The notes under the pieces: generated by a model
The model's database searches: none
Told to the model about the DNA's origin: nothing
Seen by the model: only the letters and a program-made list of their open reading frames with translations
From: Methylobacterium sp. J-078
GTDB taxonomy: Bacteria; Pseudomonadota; Alphaproteobacteria; Rhizobiales; Beijerinckiaceae
Direction of reading: 5' to 3'
Assembly: GCF_022829285.1 (NCBI RefSeq)
Contig: NZ_JAKSYI010000062.1
Location: 62,001-126,000 of the forward strand
Length of the DNA stretch: 64,000 bases
Shown: piece after piece, positions 57,143 to 64,000 of the stretch
Layout: each line of letters opens with the position of its first letter
How positions within the stretch are numbered: position 1 is the stretch's first letter
Program-made: the position numbers and the translations under genes

Positions 57143-59224
57143 TCATCGCCGCGGCAGGTTGTGCAGCGCCTTCAGGAAGGCGTCCACGTCCGCGCGGGTG
57201 TTGTAGAAGGCCAGCGAGGCCCGCACCGACTGGTCGACGCCGAAGCGGCGCAGGGCGGGGAGGGCGCAGTGATGCCCCGAGCGCACCGCGATGCCGCTCG
57301 CGTCGAGATGGTGGGCCACCGCCTCGTTCTCATGCCCGTCGATGACGAAGGACATCACGCTCGCCTTCTGCCGCGCGGTGCCGATCAGGCGCAGGCCCTT
57401 CACGTCGGTGAGGCCGGCCTGCGCGTAATCCAGCAAGTCGTGCTCGTAGGCGGCGATGCCGGGCAGGCCGACCCCTTCCAGGTAGTCGAGGGCGGCGCCG
57501 AGGCCGACCGCGCCGGCGATGTCGGGGGTGCCCGCCTCGAACTTCTCCGGTGCGCCCTTGTAGACGGTCTTCGCGAAGGTCACGTCCTCGATCATGTGGC
57601 CGCCGCCCTGCCAGGGCGGCATCGCCTCCAGGAGGTGCGTCTTGCCATAGAGGGCGCCGATGCCCGTTGGCCCGAACACCTTGTGGCCGGAGAAGACGAG
57701 GAAGTCGGCATCGAGCGTCTGCACGTCCAACGGAATGTGCGGCGAGGACTGCGCCGCATCCACCAGCACCGGCACGCCGTAGGCGTGGGACAGCGCGATG
57801 ATCTCCCGGACCGGGTTGATGGTGCCGAGGGCGTTGGCGACGTGGGTCACCGAGACGATCCTGGTGCGGCCCGAGAGCAGGGCGGCGAACTGCTCGAAGA
57901 TGATCTCGCCGCGGTCGTCCACCGGGATCACCCGCAGTGTCGCGCCCGTGGCCTGGGTCAGGAGCTGCCAGGGCACAATGTTGGCGTGGTGCTCGATCTG
58001 GCTGACGATGATCTCGTCGCCCGGACCGATGTTGGCGCGGCCATACGTGTTGGCCACGAGGTTGATCGCCTCCGTGGTACCGCGCAGGAAGACGATGTCG
58101 TCCTTCGAGGGCGCGTTGAGGAAGCGCCGGACCTTCTCGCGCCCGCCCTCGAACAGGTCGGTGGAGCGCGCCGCCAGGGTGTGGGCGGCCCTGTGAATGT
58201 TCGAGTTGTGGCGTGCGTAGAACTCGGACGTGGCGTCGATGACGCTCTGCGGCTTGTGGGTGGTGGCCGCGTTGTCGAGCCAAACCAAGGGGTGCCCGTT
58301 GACGCTCTGGTGGAGGGCCGGGAAGTCCTTGCGGACGCGCTCGACATCGAAGGGCGCCGCCACCGGGCTCGACCCGTGGGAGGTCACGCGCGGGGCCGGC
58401 CCGCCGTGTCGCGAGGGCTCGGCGCGCGGGGAAGCGTGCGGCTTCGAGGTGCGCCGGGACTGCGTCTGGGTGGAATCCGAGAGAAAATAGTAGTCGCCAG
58501 ACGCGGACGCCGCGTCGCTGCCCGCTTGCGCCGCGTGGACGGGCTCCCCCGAGAGATACCCCGTGCGCCGATAGTTTTCCTGGGCGACGTCCCCGCCGTG
58601 CTTCGACGGATCGGCCGGCACGAGGCTCGGTGCGATCGCGTGCGCGAAGGCGTTCGCGCGCGGATGGTCCTGCGCGATCGTCCGGTGGAGGTCACGGCCG
58701 CCGGGCAGGAAGGCGGCCACTTCCGGCACGGTGGGCACGAAGAATTCCGGCAGGCCGTGCCGGGCCGATAACGGGTCGGCGAGGGGATGGACCGAGGGGA
58801 TCGTCGCCGTATCGAGGAAGCCGGCGCCCGCCGGCGCGGGCGTTCCGCCGAACGGGTTGGCGGACGACGGCCCGGTCAGGCCCGGTAGCCCGACGCTCGG
58901 GCCACCGACGTTGCGCGCCCCGAGGGCCCTGCCGTCGGGCTGGAGGCCCGACGGCAGGGCGCCCGAGGGCGTGCCGATGGCGGCACCTGGCAGCGTGGGC
59001 TGCCCGGGGGCCTGGGGAAGGCTCTCCAGCGCCTGCGGAACCTGCGGCGCGGCCGGCAGCGCGGGAGCCAACGGCGCAGACGCCGCCTGGCCCTGTCCGT
59101 AGATCTCGCGGGCGAGGCGCCCGACGAGGTCGGCATGCGCCAAGGAACCGGCGGCGTCGCCGGCCGCGCCCGTGGGGAGGCCGAAACCGGACGAGCCCAA
59201 GACGCCGGCCTCAGGCGTAGTCAT
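57143..59224 (-). CDS. Family 2 encapsulin cargo: cysteine desulfurase with disordered N-terminus
   Basis: 693 residues. The N-terminal about 285 residues are Pro/Ala/Gly-rich and probably disordered, with short conserved patches such as ADLVGRLAREIYG, PLADPLSARHGLPEFFVPTV and SGDYYFLSD. This is the type of extension that targets the enzyme to encapsulin shells. The C-terminal 410 residues are a SufS-type PLP cysteine desulfurase: GHPLVWLDNAATTHKP, QIEHHANIVPW, PLP Lys in FSGHKVFGPTG, catalytic Cys in RSGHHCALPALRRFG. It removes sulfur from cysteine. Start overlaps the shell gene stop by 14 bases, implying coupled translation. Confidence 0.9.
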   Translation of the reverse strand: MTTPEAGVLGSSGFGLPTGAAGDAAGSLAHADLVGRLAREIYGQGQAASAPLAPALPAAPQVPQALESLPQAPGQPTLPGAAIGTPSGALPSGLQPDGRALGARNVGGPSVGLPGLTGPSSANPFGGTPAPAGAGFLDTATIPSVHPLADPLSARHGLPEFFVPTVPEVAAFLPGGRDLHRTIAQDHPRANAFAHAIAPSLVPADPSKHGGDVAQENYRRTGYLSGEPVHAAQAGSDAASASGDYYFLSDSTQTQSRRTSKPHASPRAEPSRHGGPAPRVTSHGSSPVAAPFDVERVRKDFPALHQSVNGHPLVWLDNAATTHKPQSVIDATSEFYARHNSNIHRAAHTLAARSTDLFEGGREKVRRFLNAPSKDDIVFLRGTTEAINLVANTYGRANIGPGDEIIVSQIEHHANIVPWQLLTQATGATLRVIPVDDRGEIIFEQFAALLSGRTRIVSVTHVANALGTINPVREIIALSHAYGVPVLVDAAQSSPHIPLDVQTLDADFLVFSGHKVFGPTGIGALYGKTHLLEAMPPWQGGGHMIEDVTFAKTVYKGAPEKFEAGTPDIAGAVGLGAALDYLEGVGLPGIAAYEHDLLDYAQAGLTDVKGLRLIGTARQKASVMSFVIDGHENEAVAHHLDASGIAVRSGHHCALPALRRFGVDQSVRASLAFYNTRADVDAFLKALHNLPRR

Positions 59225-60602
59225 GGTAGTTGCCCAGGAGCACGTTATCGAGGCGTGCGATGGCATCCTCCACCAGCACGGCGGCGGAGAAGTAGCGGGT
59301 CACGAGGTGCGAGGCGATGGAATGGTCGTTGGTGCCCATGTAGCGCACCGACAGGCCGGGCTCGATCTCGCCGGTGACGCCGGATTTCTGCAGGCCGACC
59401 ACACCCTGCTCGCCCTCGCCGACGCGCAGGAGCAGGATCGAGGTGGTTTGCGCCCCGGTGACCGGATCGGTGTCGATCGGCAGCTTGTCGCTCGGCACGA
59501 GCGGCACGCCGCGCCAAGTGATGAAGGGCGCGCCGAACAGGTGGATCACCACCGGGGGCACGCCGCGGCGGGTGGCTTCCCGGCCGAAGGCCGCGATGGC
59601 GCGGGGATGCGCCACGAAGAAGGCGGGCTTCTTCCAGACCAGCGTCAGCAGTTCGTCGAGGTCGTCCGGCGTGGGTGGGCCGCCACGGGTGGGGATGCGC
59701 TGGCGTCCGCCGACCTCGTTCAGCAGGCCGAATTCGGAGTTGTTCAGCAGCTCCCACTCTTCCCGCTCCTTCACGGCATCGACCGTGAGGCGGATCTGCT
59801 CACGCAGCTGGTCGATCTCGTTGGAGTAGAGGTCAGTGACGCGGGTGTGGGTGTTGAGGATCGTCTGGATCGTGGAGAGGTGGTACTCGCGCGGGTCGAT
59901 CTCGTAATCCACGAAGGTGGTGGGCAGGCGCGGCGCGCCGGTCTGCACCGCGAGCAGTTCGATGCCCTGCTCGCCGTGGCTGTTGGTGTGACCCCTCAGG
60001 CGATCACGCTCCTCGACATATTGCGCGATGCGGTTCTTGACGGCGTCGTCGTCCAGGGCCGCCCGGTCGAGGGTCAGCAGCGTGACGGCCGAGAGCGCCT
60101 TGACGGCGGGAGCGGGCTGCTCGGCGCCCGTGAGGGTGTCGTCGCCGAAGAAGTCGCCGCGGGTGGCGAGCCCCGAGCGCAGCCGGTTCTGGTACGGGCC
60201 GGACAGGGACAGCTCGACTGTGCCGTCGGCGACGATGGTCAGGCTGCGGTCGCCCGCGCCGCCGTCCGAGATCGTCTCGCCGGCTTTGTGCTTGCTCTCG
60301 GTGAACCGGTCGGCGAGGGCCGCGAGTTCGGCATCACCCAGCCGGCTGAACGGCGGAACGGCGCGCAAGGAAGCGGGGCTGATCGCGCGCGCCTTGTCGG
60401 CGCTGGCGAACGCGATGCGGCCGGGCTTGGCCAGCACGACCGCGCGCCGGTTCACGCGGTAGACGCCGCCATCCACGTTGACGAAAGGCAGGAGCCGCAG
60501 GAGCCAGCGCGGGGTGTTGGCGAGGTTCTGGACCGACGTGACGGTCGCCGTCGATAGATTGCGTGCTGCGGATGCGCCCACGCTCTGCCCCTGTCCGCTC
60601 AT
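59211..60602 (-). CDS. Family 2 encapsulin nanocompartment shell protein with cNMP-binding-like domain
   Basis: 463 residues. HK97-fold shell features match family 2 encapsulins (SrpI-related): TPRWLLRLLPFVNVDGGVYRV at the N-terminus; EIDPREYHLSTIQTILNTHTR, VTDLYSNEIDQLREQIRLTV, EEWELLNNSEFGLLN; and RYFSAAVLVEDAIARLDNV at the end. An insertion of about 110 residues near residues 80-195 (FSRLGDAELAALADRFTE, KAGETISDGGAGDRSLTIV, TRGDFFGDDTLTG) resembles a cyclic-nucleotide-binding domain, the hallmark of type 2B. It would assemble into a shell enclosing the desulfurase. GGAGA upstream of ATG. Confidence 0.9.
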   Translation of the reverse strand: MSGQGQSVGASAARNLSTATVTSVQNLANTPRWLLRLLPFVNVDGGVYRVNRRAVVLAKPGRIAFASADKARAISPASLRAVPPFSRLGDAELAALADRFTESKHKAGETISDGGAGDRSLTIVADGTVELSLSGPYQNRLRSGLATRGDFFGDDTLTGAEQPAPAVKALSAVTLLTLDRAALDDDAVKNRIAQYVEERDRLRGHTNSHGEQGIELLAVQTGAPRLPTTFVDYEIDPREYHLSTIQTILNTHTRVTDLYSNEIDQLREQIRLTVDAVKEREEWELLNNSEFGLLNEVGGRQRIPTRGGPPTPDDLDELLTLVWKKPAFFVAHPRAIAAFGREATRRGVPPVVIHLFGAPFITWRGVPLVPSDKLPIDTDPVTGAQTTSILLLRVGEGEQGVVGLQKSGVTGEIEPGLSVRYMGTNDHSIASHLVTRYFSAAVLVEDAIARLDNVLLGNYHDYA

Positions 60603-61065
60603 GGTTGGTCGTCTCCGTCTGGATCGTCGGGTGATGCCGTGCGCATCCGGCCGTGGATCGGCGCGAGCACAGTCGAGCGACTACGCATACGAGAATAGCG
60701 CAGCGGCGACCACGGCTAAGTCTTGTCATATCCGGAACGATTATTTGTACAGCGCCGGACGTGATGCGGTACTAACCGTGGCGGTGGGTCATCGTCAATG
60801 GAATAATTTTCCAAAGTTTAGGGCTTACTAGACGGACGTGCCCCAAAGCGCTTCGTATGCAAAATAGACTGCTTATAAGCTGGATAATTAGAGAAAACTG
60901 TTCTCCAAAGAGGGCGAACCGGAGAAACGGTTGGAACAATCTGGTCCGAGATCCACCGGCCCAGCAGAGGCTACCCGTGCACGCGGCAGGTCGCGAGGTT
61001 CGCCCGAGGATCGGAAGCCGGCTCCGCCAAAGCCCTCGGGGCCGTCCGTCCGGGCCCCGAACCCG
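60603..61065. other. Intergenic region cysE to encapsulin shell gene, 463 bases, partly AT-rich
   Basis: No gene is supported. It carries the shell promoter candidate at 60770-60798. The 60 bases at 60841-60900 contain 24 G+C, well below the genome level, and include A/T-rich tracts. An imperfect dyad (AACTGTTCTCC at about 60896 and GGAGAAACGGTT at about 60921) lies close to the cysE end. Confidence 0.5.
60770..60798 (-). promoter_or_regulatory. Candidate promoter of the encapsulin operon
   Basis: TTGACG and TTAGTA on the minus strand with a 17-base spacer, about 165 bases upstream of the shell ATG. The -35 match is good, the -10 match moderate. Confidence 0.4.
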
Positions 61066-61929
61066 TCAGATCCCGTCGCCGAAGAACTGGTCCATGGTCT
61101 GGGCGGGGTCCTCGGCGGCAGTGATTCGCGACACGACGCGGGCCGGCACCCCCGCCACGGTGGTATGGGCGGGCACGTCGTGCAGCACGACGGCCGCGGC
61201 AGCGACCTTCGCCCCCTCGCCGACCCGGATGTTGCCGAGCACCTTGGCGCCGACGCTGAGGAGCACGCCGCGCTCGATCTTCGGGTGGCGGTCACCGCTC
61301 TCCTTGCCGTTGCCCCCGAGGGTCACCGATTGCAGGATCGAGACGTCGTCGGCGATCACCGTGGTTTCGCCGATGACGACGCCGGTGGCGTGGTCGATGA
61401 AGACACCCGAGCCGATCCGCGCCGCCGGGTGGATGTCGGCGCCGAACACCTCGGAGATCCGGCTCTGGATGTGCAGCGCCAGGGTGGCCCGGCCCTGGTG
61501 CCAGAGCCAGTGCGCCACCCGGTAGCCCTCCAGGGCGGCGAGCCCCTTGTAGAACAGGAAGGGGTCGAGATAGCGCCGGCAGGTCGGGTCGCGCTCGCGG
61601 ATGGCCACGAGGTCGCGCACGGCGTGCTCGCCCGCATGCGGGTCGGCCTCGAAGGCCGAGAGGCAGAGGTCGCGGGTGGAGAGCCGCGCGAGGTCGCCGT
61701 CGCCAAGGCGATGGGCGAGGCGGTAGGCGAAGGCGTGGACCAGGCTCGGCTGGTCGAGCACCGTCGCCTGGATGATGCCGGCATAGAGCGGCTCCTCGAT
61801 GAGGGCCGCCTCCGCCTCGGCGCGCATCGCCCGCCAGACGTCGGAGCCGGCCGTGGTCTGGCTCACGCTGCGCAGGGGCGGGCGCAGGAGGTTGCTGGGA
61901 CCGCGCGAGGCCTGGCTGCCGGCGGTCAT
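61066..61929 (-). CDS. cysE: Serine O-acetyltransferase CysE (SrpH-like context)
   Basis: 287 residues. The N-terminal helical domain (SDVWRAMRAEAEAALIEEP, FAYRLAHRLG) is followed by left-handed beta-helix hexapeptide repeats (ADIHPAARIGSGVFIDHATG, VVIGETTVIADDVSILQSVT, LGGNGKESGDRHPKIERGVL). The last residue is Ile (GDGI), the tail that docks into cysteine synthase. It makes O-acetylserine for cysteine synthesis. Neighbouring the encapsulin/desulfurase genes it mirrors the srpGHI arrangement of Synechococcus, where the serine acetyltransferase is srpH. Confidence 0.94.
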   Translation of the reverse strand: MTAGSQASRGPSNLLRPPLRSVSQTTAGSDVWRAMRAEAEAALIEEPLYAGIIQATVLDQPSLVHAFAYRLAHRLGDGDLARLSTRDLCLSAFEADPHAGEHAVRDLVAIRERDPTCRRYLDPFLFYKGLAALEGYRVAHWLWHQGRATLALHIQSRISEVFGADIHPAARIGSGVFIDHATGVVIGETTVIADDVSILQSVTLGGNGKESGDRHPKIERGVLLSVGAKVLGNIRVGEGAKVAAAAVVLHDVPAHTTVAGVPARVVSRITAAEDPAQTMDQFFGDGI

Positions 61930-61983
61930 GCGGATCGGCTCATGCGGATCGCGAGGTCCGGGCGGCGCGCGGCGGCATCGGCC

Positions 61984-62175
61984 TCAACCGACGCGCTGGA
62001 AGAGGGCGGCGATGTAGCCCACGAGGAGGCCGTGTCCGTCGAACTGCACGTCCACGACCTGCGCCCCGTCCCGGGCCGGCAGGACGTCGACGATGCGTCC
62101 GGTGGCGTGGCGCCAGATCCCGAGGGCATCGGCCACGTCGAGCCGGGCGAACACAACCTGATCTCCGAGAACCAT
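61984..62175 (-). CDS. Small conserved-looking protein, 63 aa
   Basis: Encodes MVLGDQVVFARLDVADALGI, WRHATGRIVDVLPARDGAQV, and VDVQFDGHGLLVGYIAALFQ. The segment WRHATGRIVDVLPARDG and VDVQFDG suggests a small beta-barrel (SH3/SAF-like). GGAGAAAACG precedes the ATG. It ends 54 bases before the cysE start on the same strand, so it probably belongs to the same transcript. No family recognised; a link to the encapsulin or cysteine pathway is only positional. Confidence 0.6.
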   Translation of the reverse strand: MVLGDQVVFARLDVADALGIWRHATGRIVDVLPARDGAQVVDVQFDGHGLLVGYIAALFQRVG

Positions 62176-62423
62176 CGTTTTCTCCGGTCTGTACGTCGTC
62201 GCTCGAGGAGGGTGGCGAGGGAGTGCCGGTGGCGCGGTCCGGGGTCCGCAGACGGACCCTTGCGGGGCACGGACGGGAGCGCCGCGCCTCGGGGAAGTGT
62301 GCCGATCCGGGGCCTCCAGGGTCAATGAGAGCGGTTTCCAAAGATCGGCCGCCTGCGGGCACAGCCTTCCTCCCGGACGGGTCCCGGGAGCAGGCTTGTC
62401 CTGCGCGGGCGATTCCGGTTGGC

Positions 62424-62999
62424 TCAGCGCGCCGGCACCGGGATGTCGGGGCGCGCGTCACCGGTGAAGCCGTTCCGATTCGGCATCGCCACCGCCGGGA
62501 GCGTGCCTGCGTCCAGCACGGCGTCTTCCGGCAGGAGGCCGTTGAGGTGGAGGACGTAGGCGCTCAGGGCGTAGGTCTCGTCCGCGCCGAGGGATTGCGG
62601 CGCGTCGAAGGGCATGGCGCGGCGGATGTAGTCGAACAGGGTGGTGGCGTAGGGCCAGTAGCTGCCCACCGTCCGGACCGGCTTCGGTGTGGCGAGCGTG
62701 CCCTGGCCGCCGGCCAGCGCATCGGCGCTGCCGCCCTCGCCCTTCGCCCCGTGGCAGGCCGCGCAGCGCGCGCCGAACAGGGCGGCGCCGTCGCGGACGC
62801 TGCCGTGGCCCGGGGGCAGGCCCCGGCCGTCGGCCCGGACGTCGATGTCCCAGGCAGCGAGCACCTCGGGCGTGGCCGCGCGGCCGATCCCGAAGCGGGC
62901 CGTGCGTTCGTGCAGGCCTGTGGCGGGGCCGCCGGGATCGGCCAGGGCCGCGCCGGTCAGGACGAGGCAGGCGAGGGTTCCGAGGACGCTAACCCGCAT
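62424..62999 (-). CDS. soxD: SoxD-like cytochrome c (sulfane dehydrogenase electron acceptor)
   Basis: 191 residues. Signal peptide MRVSVLGTLACLVLTGAALA. One haem motif CAACH in GARCAACHGAKGEGG and a methionine-rich distal region (RRAMPFDAPQSLG). SoxD accepts electrons from SoxC during oxidation of sulfane sulfur on SoxYZ. The Paracoccus protein has two haem sites and is about twice as long; only one is present here. Starts 11 bases inside the soxC end; GGAGG lies before the ATG. No downstream Sox genes follow on this strand. Confidence 0.82.
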   Translation of the reverse strand: MRVSVLGTLACLVLTGAALADPGGPATGLHERTARFGIGRAATPEVLAAWDIDVRADGRGLPPGHGSVRDGAALFGARCAACHGAKGEGGSADALAGGQGTLATPKPVRTVGSYWPYATTLFDYIRRAMPFDAPQSLGADETYALSAYVLHLNGLLPEDAVLDAGTLPAVAMPNRNGFTGDARPDIPVPAR

Positions 63000-64000
63000 G
63001 GCTGACGCCTCCATCGGCGGCGACCCGCCAGCCGAACGTCGCGTTGTTGTGGTAGAAGGACTGGGTGCCCCGCACCGCGACCAGGGCGGCGCGGTCGGGC
63101 TGGACGTAGCCGGTCTCGTCGGTGGCGCGGCTGAGGAGTTGGGCCGGGCCACCCTCCCAGCGCCAGGGCAGCCGGAACCGGGTGAGGCAGCGCGGCAGGA
63201 CCGGACCCTCGAGGGTCGCCGCCTGCCAGCGGTCGCCCCCGTCCGTGGAGACCTCGACCCGGGCGATCCGACCCCGCCCGGTCCAGGCGAGGCCCCGGAT
63301 CTCGCGGAAGCCCGGCCCGCCCAGGCGCTCCCCGCCCGATGGCGTGGTGATGACGGATTTGGCCTCCATCACGAAGGTGAACTGCCGGGCCGTGCCGTCC
63401 GGCATCAGGTCGGTGTACTTCGCCGTCTCCTCGCGGGTCTGGAACGGCCGGTCCCCGACCTTGAGGCGGCGCAGCCACTTGACGCTGAGGTTGCCCTCCA
63501 CGCCCGGCACGAACAGCCGCAGGGGATAGCCCTGTTCCGGCCGCAGGCGCTCGCCGTTCTGGGCATAGGCCAGGATCGCCCCGTCGCGGGCGAGGTCGAG
63601 GGGAAGGCTGCGGCTCATTCCCGAGGCGTCGGCGCCCTCGGCGAGGATCCAGGCCGCGCCCGGCCTCACGCCGACCTCGTCGAGCAGGGTGGCGAGCTCG
63701 ACCCCGGTCCACTCGGAGCAGGAGAGCAGGCCGTGGCTCTCCTGCAGGGTCCAGGACGGCTTCGCCCCGAGCCAGGGCGTGTTGCCCGAGCATTCGAGGA
63801 AGTGGATGCGCGAGACGGCGGGCATCCGCAGAAGGTCGTCCATGGTCAGGACGAGGGGGCGCTCCACCAGACCGTGGATCGCCACCCGGTGCCGGTCCGG
63901 GTCGATCGCCGGCACGCCGGCATGGTGACGCTCGAAATGGAGGCCGTTCGGGGTTATGATCCCGTGCAGGTGCTGAAGCGGCGTGCCCGTCGAGGCCGCC
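62989..64000 (-). CDS. soxC: Sulfane dehydrogenase SoxC (partial, 5' end beyond window)
   Basis: Molybdopterin subunit of the SoxCD sulfane dehydrogenase in the periplasm. The frame is open to the right edge; the first visible residues TPLQHLHGIITPNGLHFERH are internal to SoxC. Molybdopterin cysteine in HFLECSGNTPW, WTGVELATLLDEVG, YPLRLFVPGVEGNLSVKWLR and the C-terminal dimerisation part (RGLAWTGRGRIARVEVSTDG). The paralogous sulfite dehydrogenase at 45063 has the same fold but a different partner. About 100 or more N-terminal residues and the rest of the sox cluster lie outside. Confidence 0.92.
   Translation of the reverse strand, partial: AASTGTPLQHLHGIITPNGLHFERHHAGVPAIDPDRHRVAIHGLVERPLVLTMDDLLRMPAVSRIHFLECSGNTPWLGAKPSWTLQESHGLLSCSEWTGVELATLLDEVGVRPGAAWILAEGADASGMSRSLPLDLARDGAILAYAQNGERLRPEQGYPLRLFVPGVEGNLSVKWLRRLKVGDRPFQTREETAKYTDLMPDGTARQFTFVMEAKSVITTPSGGERLGGPGFREIRGLAWTGRGRIARVEVSTDGGDRWQAATLEGPVLPRCLTRFRLPWRWEGGPAQLLSRATDETGYVQPDRAALVAVRGTQSFYHNNATFGWRVAADGGVSHAG

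Noticed and set aside
55397-58771. Plus-strand frame of 1124 codons across nhaA and the cysteine desulfurase
   Set aside because: Low-complexity Arg/Gly/His/Glu sequence opposite two well-supported genes; it also contains the dehydrogenase fragment region only in another frame.

Overview
The window looks like chromosome from a high-GC alphaproteobacterial methylotroph, most likely Methylobacteriaceae (Methylobacterium sensu lato). The evidence is a lanthanide-type methanol dehydrogenase (xoxF), a formaldehyde-activating-enzyme homologue, a LOV-domain histidine kinase, an alphaproteobacterial type II NADP isocitrate dehydrogenase and about 70% G+C through most of the sequence. No rRNA, CRISPR array, transposase or integrase was seen. 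There is one tRNA, tRNA-Ser(GGA).

Layout. 1-7.2 kb: the 3' part of clpA, a small membrane protein, ergothioneine genes egtD and egtB, murI and rpsD. 7.2-12.4 kb: flhA, a capsule-export-like pair (KpsE/Wzz-like protein and KpsT-like ATPase), tRNA-Ser and a probable decayed gene. 12.4-20.5 kb: a spore-photoproduct-lyase-family radical SAM protein, a SHOCT protein, glgX, a LOV histidine kinase/receiver, a small basic protein, a palindromic repeat and icd. 20.8-27.5 kb: three TadE/TadG-like pilus genes, a Fae homologue, trmJ and a PAS-GGDEF-EAL protein. 27.9-32.0 kb: xoxF, divergent from a NarL-type sensor kinase/regulator pair. 32.1-37.2 kb: two O-acetylhomoserine sulfhydrylase-type genes around a lone receiver and a 51-residue membrane protein, then an MHS-type transporter. 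37.2-38.7 kb: a sharply AT-rich two-gene island (GNAT plus PUA-like fusion, and an ASCH protein). 38.7-44.7 kb: CoA-binding protein, hotdog thioesterase, tyrS, anmK, a TetR regulator, a YeiH-type exporter and a small membrane protein.

44.7-53.3 kb is a sulfolactate-degradation locus: suyA, suyB, a DctA-like carrier, slcC-type and comC-type dehydrogenases, a GntR regulator and a periplasmic sulfite dehydrogenase (molybdoenzyme plus cytochrome c) all on the minus strand, with a divergent TauE/SafE exporter. Two near-identical palindromes sit in the divergent promoter region. Together the genes can take up sulfolactate, interconvert its enantiomers through sulfopyruvate, release sulfite and pyruvate, and oxidise or export the sulfite.

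53.5-57.1 kb holds a membrane protein, a PAP2 phosphatase, nhaA and a fragment of a tartrate-dehydrogenase-like gene. 57.1-62.2 kb is a family 2 encapsulin locus: a shell protein with a cyclic-nucleotide-binding-like insertion, a cysteine desulfurase with a disordered N-terminal extension (the cargo), serine O-acetyltransferase and a 63-residue protein. The right edge has soxD and the 3' part of soxC. The right third of the window is therefore unusually rich in sulfur metabolism: C3-sulfonate desulfonation, sulfite oxidation, cysteine desulfuration in a protein shell, cysteine-precursor synthesis and sulfane oxidation.
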